A stretch of DNA of 64,000 nucleotides, from positions 1-64,000 of the forward strand of contig OENT01000943.1 of assembly GCA_900239685.1 (NCBI GenBank), read 5' to 3'. Origin of the DNA: Rotaria macrura. Its lineage: Eukaryota > Rotifera > Eurotatoria > Philodinida > Philodinidae. A model generated the notes under the pieces. The model had not been told where the DNA came from. It made no database searches and saw only the letters and a program-made list of their open reading frames with translations. The translations under genes were made by a program, and so were the position numbers. Of the stretch, positions 56,540-64,000 are shown in pieces (within the stretch, counting starts at the first letter, position 1; each line of letters opens with the position of its first letter).

Positions 56540-58312
56540 ATGGTGAATGAAATGGAAGTTACTGCAAAATTTGAATCGTTACCAAATGAAACAGTCATCG
56601 AATGTTTCGAATATCTCAACGGTATTGATATTTTATATTCTTTTGATTTCTTAAACTATCGATATTACAAACTGATTCGAAACATTCCATTACATCTCGA
56701 TTTCGAATATGTAAAAAAATCAATGTTTCATCCATTATGTCAGAAAATAGCATCGGATTCAAATATCAAAAGTCAAGTGTGTTCCTTACGACTATTAAAT
56801 ACACCTGCTTATGAACAATTATCTATCTTTTTCTCATATGTTTCACTCGTCCAATTATCTAATCTTCATTCACTTAGTTTGGATGGAATCAATCGAAATA
56901 GTATTTGGGGTTTGATATGGGCATTGCCACTCTTGGTCAATCTACACCACTTTAACTTTACGGCTCCCTTGATTAGTACAGATACACTATTAAAAGCAAT
57001 ATCGATGTCTACTATACAATCATTGTCAGCGCCAAAACTAGAATTCAATTCAGTTATCATTGAACAATTGACATCCATCGTTAATTTAACGATTTCTAGT
57101 TGTTCTGTGCTACAGCTTGCCCAAGTTTTCAAATATCTACCAGAATTGAAACATCTTTGCGTTAAAGAAATCTCTTACGGTCTTGATATGAAAATCGACG
57201 AATCTATTGCTGTTCAGTTGGAACGTTTAATTTTTTATGATTTCTACTCTTCATTTTATAATCTCGAAAGTCTCCTTAAGTTAACGCCAAATTTGAAAAG
57301 TTTAACAATATTTGCTAGCGAACAGAATGACTTGATTAATGCTAACCACTGGCAAAAATTGATTGAATCCTCTCTACCTCATTTACATACTTTCAAATTC
57401 AACTTCAGAATTTCCCGTGACTTGGAAAACAATGACATGTTGCATAAGTTTCAACAATTTCAGACTGACTTTTGGTGTCACCAACATCATTGGTATACTG
57501 AATACCATTTCTCGAAATACCATGGGCTTATCTATACTGTTCCTTACTCATCAAATAACTACATTCTTCAGTCATATTTTATAAGATATTGCAATCTACC
57601 ACAGAATAGTCGTTCACATCTATTCGAGAAAGTCACTAGTTTAACATGGTGTACTGAGACTATACCCAATATCGATGAATACTACTTTCCAAATGTTAAA
57701 ACGTTAAAATTAGACAATATTCTTACTGATAAGAATCTTACGTATCCTCATTTAAAGTCGAAACATATTCAATCACTTGAAATGATGACTCACTTATGTA
57801 ACTTAAATCATCTCGAAATTTCATCGTCGTTTAAAATAAAATCACACTCAGTATTATTACAACTATTAAGTAAAGCACCCAATATATCATCAGTGAAAAT
57901 CTCCAAAGATACTTTGTTTGAATTGTTCAATCAGCTAAACTTATGTGAGAAAATGAATAAAATGATCATCAAATTGCATATTACTAATGATCAAACTTGT
58001 TTAGATATGAATTCGAATGAAATAATCAATGTTTGCAATATATTTTCAAATGTTGAACAAATTCAATGTGACATTAATGGAACGCGTCATTTATCATCAT
58101 TATTTCATGTTCTTAAAACTTTACCGAATCTGAAACTATTTTCGCTTAGAACATCTTACACTTATAGTGCGAATAGATGGCTAAAAAATCGTGCTTCACA
58201 ACTCAACCAATATCCATTCGTGGTACAATGTAAACTTAATGAAGACGAAGAAAATATAGAGTATCAGTTCTTTCCTGCCGATTGTGATGATCATGATCCC
58301 ATATTCGATTAA
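56540..58312 (+). CDS. F-box/leucine-rich-repeat-like protein
   Basis: An uninterrupted 590-residue frame. Residues 12-45 form a degenerate F-box (ESLPNETVIECFEYLNGIDI, then LYSFDFLNYRYYKLI). From about residue 105 on, irregular leucine-rich repeats appear (LSNLHSLSLDGINRNSIWGL, LPELKHLCVKEI, LTPNLKSLTIFASEQNDL, LCNLNHLEISSS, LPNLKLFSLRTS). This is the architecture of SCF ubiquitin-ligase substrate adaptors, in which the F-box binds Skp1 and the repeats choose the target. ATG 56540 is the first in frame; a second ATG at 56552 is also possible. The gene has no introns and AATAAA follows at 58347-58352. The decayed relative at 53386-54858 lies 1.7 kb upstream in the same orientation. Confidence 0.88.
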   Translation: MVNEMEVTAKFESLPNETVIECFEYLNGIDILYSFDFLNYRYYKLIRNIPLHLDFEYVKKSMFHPLCQKIASDSNIKSQVCSLRLLNTPAYEQLSIFFSYVSLVQLSNLHSLSLDGINRNSIWGLIWALPLLVNLHHFNFTAPLISTDTLLKAISMSTIQSLSAPKLEFNSVIIEQLTSIVNLTISSCSVLQLAQVFKYLPELKHLCVKEISYGLDMKIDESIAVQLERLIFYDFYSSFYNLESLLKLTPNLKSLTIFASEQNDLINANHWQKLIESSLPHLHTFKFNFRISRDLENNDMLHKFQQFQTDFWCHQHHWYTEYHFSKYHGLIYTVPYSSNNYILQSYFIRYCNLPQNSRSHLFEKVTSLTWCTETIPNIDEYYFPNVKTLKLDNILTDKNLTYPHLKSKHIQSLEMMTHLCNLNHLEISSSFKIKSHSVLLQLLSKAPNISSVKISKDTLFELFNQLNLCEKMNKMIIKLHITNDQTCLDMNSNEIINVCNIFSNVEQIQCDINGTRHLSSLFHVLKTLPNLKLFSLRTSYTYSANRWLKNRASQLNQYPFVVQCKLNEDEENIEYQFFPADCDDHDPIFD

Positions 58313-58352
58313 TAACATTATAAAATTTGTAGTTTTATACCTACCGAATAAA

Positions 58353-61184
58353 CTATCAATTTATGCAATTATCACTAAAAAGCAATTGAAAAGTATTTCA
58401 ATTATTTTTCAGTTTTGAAACATTTAATTTTTATTCATCATAATCATGTTCTGGGAAGATTAACTTGATAGTGCAGTGATATCATGAATTCTAATTGAGG
58501 GTAATTTTCATTGTTTTGGATACGATTATCAGCCTTTTCTTTTTACAATTGTTCTAAAAACGATCATTATACTTGTCCAGTAGGAAATAATGTAAAATTA
58601 CTGAATCTTATTCTTCCCCCGGGAACTTGGTATTACACGTAACCCGAGGATATCTTATGAAGTTCGATGAAGGAATACTTTGGTCAAGAAATCTCACTCT
58701 ATAATTGCTTTTCAGACATAAAGTTATGCATGTGATTCAAATTCATCGGAATTCGATTTCTTTAGATATTCAAACAATAATAGAATAAATTTATTTCTAG
58801 GCTATTCAAAGAACGTCTTAGGTTCTATTGAATCATCGTTTGCTATAAGAGTCAGTTCACATAAACCGCAACTGACTCTCGTAGATACTACTAAATTTAA
58901 AGTTTATTGTAGAGAAAAGACTATTGAGAATTTTGCTGCAAGTATTTTTTTATATTTATGAGCATGTTAAGAAAAACAGTAAAACTGACCATATACTCAT
59001 CACGAACGATCTTAATGTGGTGATATTTGAAGAACAGCTCGACCGAATGGAACTGAAACTTTTCATTGACATAAATGCCAGTCATTTCCACTGAACAGAG
59101 ATTTTTTATCACAAAATATTGAGCCCTTGGGATTTGATGAATTATCCAACATGTTAAAAACGACAAAATTTCGATAAATTTGTTTCTTCATAACTTTCAA
59201 TTAAAATCAAGTGGTGATATGAAATTTTTACTGTGATTAGAGCTGAAAGAGATCTATTCACACTGAAAGTTTCAGCTGATTGATAAGTTCCCTGCTGTTC
59301 AGGAGATCATCCACAAAATCATGAGTTTCACTTGCATAGAGAATTTCGAAGGATTCAATTTCCCCAGAAATGGATTGTCTAAAGGATGGGACCCTACGGC
59401 TTTGAAGTACCCACCGAATAATGCAAAGTTATGAAAAACTTTGTGGGACGATCTCAGAGAGTAGTGCTACAAGGTTTAAAGAAAAATTCGAAAATATAAA
59501 TCCCTTTGGTATAGGAAACACAGGAAAGTTCGCTTAGAAATTGCTTGAAGATTTCTATGTTTTGAGATAAATTCTACTTGGTGAAAATCTGCACATTATT
59601 CTGTATCATTTTTTTGAATTTTCCAAAACTTCCTGTACTCTCTTTCAGAGTTTTGAAATTTATAATCTTCATTACATTCAAGTATGACACGACTGGCAGT
59701 TTCGTCATACGTTGATTCATTCAGATCAAAACCACCATCAAACTTAATAACATCTCTTGCAACGTCTACATAATTACATGTTAATTCTTACAGAATAAAT
59801 ATCGATGTCTTTAACTTAATATTCAAATTTATTTGATTCGACCTTGAAATATGAACAAGTGTGTATATGATATTAGAACATGTCATACGGATTAACAATG
59901 AAGAACAAAAATATTGAAGATACTTATCTTCATGTGCTACACCCTAAGTGATGCAATTTTTTTATTATCCAACAAGTTCATTATTACTGAAATGTTCAGT
60001 TGAATTATCTCTCATCAACTAAATATTTCATGTTTATTTTGGCATAGATTGTTTCATTACTCAACACATTTCATTAGCATAGTTTTAATCGTTCATAAAT
60101 ATTTGAATTAAATAATAAAATTACTAATCTAAAACAAAAGACATCTATTGAATTGTTAATAGGTCCATTATTATGGATACAATTGATTGAAGTATTATGT
60201 CGTTGAACATTAACTAATAATGCTAATCAAAATTGGCTTATTCATTTACTTGATTAATTATATCGTAACGAAACAACAGTTGAACAGACTATATCTAGTA
60301 TCAACATGATCAACGTTCATTCGTTTTATACGTAATTGTTGTTATAACAATATTAAAAGCATATCACACATATTGATCTATCAGAAATAGTTGACCGTTC
60401 AACTAATCAACAGTTCGTTAATTTACAAACGAGGATGAACAAGCAAGAATCTAATACAACTTACAGGACATCGTTAATTATACATACATAAGCCTCATGT
60501 ATGACGACACACATCTAAGTAAGAGAGTGTAAGAATGTTAGCAGCCTTCATCAACACCTCCCTTCATACTTTTCTATCGTTTCTCTTTCTCTTCACTGTT
60601 ATTGTTTTTGTAGTTTCTTTCTTTTTTCACTCATCTTAGATATCGTATTTTCAATGAAGTAGAAGTCGCTCGACAAATTCTTATAGGTATTTCTAGAATA
60701 TCATGCCATATTCTTCATAAGTTATTTTCTATTCTAAAGTGTAGATATCAGAATGCAATGACGAAATAACTCTAAAGTTGGTTCTGACTGAAAGCAACAA
60801 TTACATGATCTATATGCAGATAATGAAATGTGACTGTTTTTCTAAAATTGTTACGTTTCAGTCGATTACCTAATCTTCGGAACGATCAAGTATTACATTG
60901 TAGCCATATTACATATATACGAATTTACTTTAAGATAATGACTTTTTTTGGTATCGTGCACCGTAAAGAAAAGAAGCACGGTTTTTTTTTTACTGTAATC
61001 ATCAACCTTTTGCAAGCCACATATACTTTATTTTAATGTAGGAACCTTTTGTTCTGCGCAAATATTCATCGTACTTACCCTTTTCTATTCATTTTCTCGT
61101 GCTTCATATCATGATAAAAACGTACGAAAAAGAAGAAAACTATTGAAAACAACAGTATCTTTCTAGTCATAGCATTGCTTTTGT
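58353..61184. other. 2.8 kb gap with one decayed coding-like patch
   Basis: No intact gene. A minus-strand 81-codon frame (58921-59166) has no family signal. A coding-like patch lies at 60120-60330. The final 200 bases should hold the transporter promoter. Confidence 0.35.
60120..60330 (+). pseudogene. Decayed coding remnant, unidentified
   Basis: One plus-strand frame reads as protein with a few interspersed stops: ITNLKQKTSIELLIGPLLWI, QLIEVLCR, a TGA, TLTNNANQNWLIHLLD, a TAA, LYRNETTVEQTISSINMINV. Codon use resembles that of the genes nearby. The parent family is unknown. Confidence 0.3.
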
Positions 61185-63062
61185 GTGATGACTACCGACT
61201 CTAATAACATCTTCCCCCAATCACAATCTACTGATTATGTACTCTACCGTCGGCGATTCTATGTTCTCGGTGTTTTTTCCCTTCTTTCATTCAATCAGTG
61301 TTCATTTTGGCTTACATTTTCTCCCGTGTCACCTAGTGCACAAATTTACTACAATATTTCGTCGTCCACTGTCGATCTTCTCCTCAATTGGGGACCCATC
61401 ATATTCGTGCCCTGTCTACCTCTCGCCTATCTTCTTCTCAATACACGGAATGGTCTTCGACGCACTGTCATCCTTCTAGCTGTTGCCTGTTTTGTAGCCA
61501 CTCTACTTCGAGTCATACCTGCGATCGTCATTTCCCCTTCAAGTCCAAATTTCAAAATCATCGCTCTATGCTTCTTTCATACTGGTCAAATTATTAATGC
61601 AGCATGTGGTCCGTTGGCCATGATGCCCGTTTCTCAATTATCATGCCTATGGTTCGGTCCAAATGAGAGAACACGAGCTACTACATTCGCTGTTATGGCA
61701 AACGTATTTGGCTCGGCCATCAGTTTTCTCATCAACCCATTGATCGTTTCTCGACCCTCCAATTTGCCTTACTTACTCTATTTTCATCTTTCTCTAGCAA
61801 CTGTGGCTGGTATTCTTACCTTGGTCTACTTTCCTGCTCAGCCACTGAAGGCACCATCACCTGCAGCAGAACTTCTCATGAGCGTAGAAAATAAGAACCC
61901 TGATTCAGGATTCAAAGCTTATATGAAAGGTCTTCAACAATGTATAACGAATCCTTCATTTCTTCTACTTGCAACAGTCGGTGGTGTTATGACAGGAACA
62001 TTTGCAGTATGGACTTCATTGTTTTCCACGATTCTTGCTCCTGAAAATTATAGTGAACAACAAGCAGGTGAGTATAGAATTTGTATTGGTGTGACTGTCC
62101 ATATTATGAGATGTGTAGATACTACTGGAAAATTGACACATTGTCGCCTTCGTTCTCTGAGGATATTTGACTCATCTACTACCATCCTATTTAGGATAGT
62201 AAAGTGGCTGGCACCATGAATAATTAAGAAAATTTCCTGAAATACTTTCCAAATTGTAAAACATTAGAAGTATCTACATATTATTTGAATATTGTGGTTC
62301 TATTAAGCATCAGATACATACGATAATATAATCATTGATACATTTCAGCTTTCATTAGAGATCAGATTAGTTCAATAAAACATAACCGTATTATCACAAA
62401 CTTCATTGTTCATAATTAAAGAATTTTTATCCTCTGATGATTCTTATCTTCTGCGTTGTTTAGTGAAGAATACGAAAATCATTGGATTTTATAGATTATA
62501 GCGAAAGTTTCTTCAATCTAAGATTTGATTAGGTTGGTTCGGCTTTGGTTCATCACTAGCAAGCATTGTTGGCGGTTGGTGCTTAGGTGCACTTGCTGAT
62601 TCACCTCGTTTCCGACGTTCTCTCAAAATGCTGATCCTTATTGCGTTGATCGGCTGTTTCGTCGCGGTCGTCTGGTTTCAACTGTCCGTTCGTAGTGTTT
62701 TCTATGACGCACACGTTCTTGGCTCTACAAAAATCACTATCGGATTCGCTGCCGCTCTTGTTGGTTTATTTCAAGGTGCTGCAGCGCCATTGATCTACGA
62801 GAGTCTGGCGGAAATCACGTATCCTCTTCCAGAATCTCTCTCCGCATCTGTCATCGTGCAGTTGAACAATGTGACTTTTGTCATCCTTCTCTTCGTTGTC
62901 TCCGGAAGGTACAAAGTGATGAACTTGCTTGTTGTTATTGCCATTGGACTGTCCATTGTGATGGCTGCGCTGGTTCGAATCTCGTACAAACGGCGAGATG
63001 AAGACGAACGAAAGAAGAAGGAAATCAATGATGGTCTGCAATTGAATCATATCGGCACCTGA
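61185..63062 (+). CDS. SLC49A4 (DIRC2)-like major facilitator transporter
   Basis: Exon 1 is 61185-62067 and exon 2 is 62533-63062; the 465-bp intron (GTGAGT..GATTAG) is phase 1. The product has 470 residues and about 12 hydrophobic segments. SLC49-family features are: YRRRFYVLGVFSLLSFNQC near residue 20-40, LLLNWGPIIFVPCLPLAYLL (helix 2), TRNGLRRTVILL (the loop 2-3 motif A position), and GPLAMMPVSQLSCLWFGPNE plus RTRATTFAVMAN (helix 4-5 region). The SLC49 family includes FLVCR transporters; the DIRC2/SLC49A4 branch is lysosomal and reported to move pyridoxine, so a vacuolar or lysosomal vitamin or metabolite exporter is the best guess. The C-terminus is basic and charged (YKRRDEDERKKKE). AATAAA is at 63245-63250. 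Subfamily assignment is by motif memory. Confidence 0.82.
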
Positions 63063-63250
63063 TTGTTGGCGATTTTAATCTTTTCATCCGCTAGCAGAGC
63101 AACTGGCATCAAAGTAACTCTCTCTTTTAAACTTCTATTTGAAACTATCTGCATATTCCATTTGAGGAATCAACACCACTCTAATTTTATGTTTAAATTC
63201 CATGTATTAGAATATTATAAGAAACGTAGAGTTTTGAAAATTCAAATAAA

Positions 63251-64000
63251 GATAATATACTATGGGTGCCCATGTGGATGTGTGTAGGAATGCAAGGATG
63301 ACAATCTTTTATCGAATCACCGACACCGTGCCAGTGATTTGAACCGACAATCAATGCTACAGTTGCCGGTATCCAATGATATTCATAGGTATGGTTACCC
63401 GCTCTCACGGGTTTTTCACAAAGGAAAAGTTTTTTTTCCGAAAGTAATAATATTTTTATAAAGTATAATAGGAGTAAATCGGCGGCTGGCATCCGAATCT
63501 GTAATCACTTCCTCGAAACTGTCTTTCCACTTCTATGGTCTACTGTGCTTCAACATCTTTTCGCGACCTGAAAATTTTCCGTTCGAAACTTTGCGGAAGG
63601 AATTCAGATTCCCCAACTTGGATTTAAGTTCATCAACCTTTACAAAATATAATAACTTTCTCAAAAACCCCTTCATTAAATAACCGACGAAAACTGACAA
63701 CCGTACCTATGATGATCGTTGGTTTTCTTTTGCTACTTAAAACTACATTCGCATTGATTTTTTATAAAGAACTACACCCATACTGCCCTGTTAACTGAGT
63801 TGTCAATATTTTTCAAATCCTTTTCTCTTTCCGGATTTGCACGAGATCAGACGTGCCTAAGTATCTACATCGAATGATACTCAAGAAATAACACTGCTAT
63901 AGACAAGAACGAAATATGTTCGAAAAGTTCGTGAGAAAATAGTATTGATTCGAAGCAGGATCAAATAAATTTGTTTGAGATCTCAGCAGTTATCTACAGG
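63251..64000. other. Gap to the window edge without a recognisable gene
   Basis: Contains GTGCCCATGTGGATGTGTGTAGG (about 63266), a GTGGG-like word set, and ACCCGCTCTCACGGGTTT (about 63398), a small hairpin. No coding feature is supported. Confidence 0.35.

Noticed and set aside
63320..63400. tRNA-like TTCAAATC on the minus strand
   Set aside because: T-stem bases do not pair and no acceptor stem or anticodon arm can be drawn.
1..64000. CRISPR arrays, bacterial operons, plasmid or phage genes
   Set aside because: No spaced direct repeats, no ribosome-binding-site organised gene strings; gene structure is eukaryotic throughout.

Overview
The window looks like a piece of an AT-rich metazoan genome, most likely a bdelloid rotifer (Adineta/Rotaria/Philodina type). 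The support is: short 50-65 bp introns with GT..AG ends, AATAAA signals just after stop codons, bdelloid-style gene families (F-box/LRR proteins, secreted NHL-type beta-propellers, divergent nuclear receptors and GPCRs, a right-handed beta-helix protein, a fungal-like sugar transporter), many small decayed DNA transposons, and short TGTGGG runs, which match the bdelloid telomere repeat as I recall it. No rRNA, tRNA, CRISPR array or bacterial operon is visible.

Layout. 0-5 kb: a fragment and a full copy (433-1721) of a non-autonomous transposon built from ACGCG-rich arrays, then a decayed DUF3987-like gene (about 2.6-3.7 kb). 8.3-9.2 kb: a two-exon secreted protein of unknown family. 9.9-11.6 kb: a dead hAT (DUF4371-type) transposase on the minus strand. 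13.1-14.1 kb: an intronless class A GPCR, minus strand. 15.0-19.7 kb: a mobile-element cluster with a 264-bp foldback, a 1,029-bp Mutator-like element with a perfect 9-bp target duplication and a SWIM zinc-finger remnant, a decayed transposon-like ORF, and a second ACGCG element. 23.8-25.6 kb: a sugar transporter of the MFS, minus strand, carrying two in-frame TGA codons where Trp is expected. About 29.3-30.2 kb: a decayed GT25-like glycosyltransferase. 31.65-32.14 kb: a cysteine-rich serum amyloid A-like secreted protein. 37.3-39.1 kb: a nuclear hormone receptor. 40.6-43.1 kb: an 838-residue secreted beta-helix protein. 43.6-45.3 kb: a duplicated non-coding block leading into a five-exon NHL-type secreted protein (45.4-47.9 kb). 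52.2-53.1 kb: a foldback element made of three copies of a 198-bp unit. 53.4-54.9 kb: a decayed F-box gene; 56.5-58.3 kb: an intact F-box/LRR gene. 61.2-63.1 kb: an SLC49A4 (DIRC2)-like transporter.

The intact genes are independent single genes on both strands with their own promoters and poly(A) signals; there is no pathway linking them. The window mixes about eight plausible working genes with five or more decayed genes and at least five non-autonomous mobile elements. The most unusual items are the cysteine-rich SAA protein, the double Trp-to-TGA transporter, the ACGCG-array elements, the dated MULE insertion and the 198-bp-unit foldback. Function calls rest on reading motifs by eye; no database search was run.
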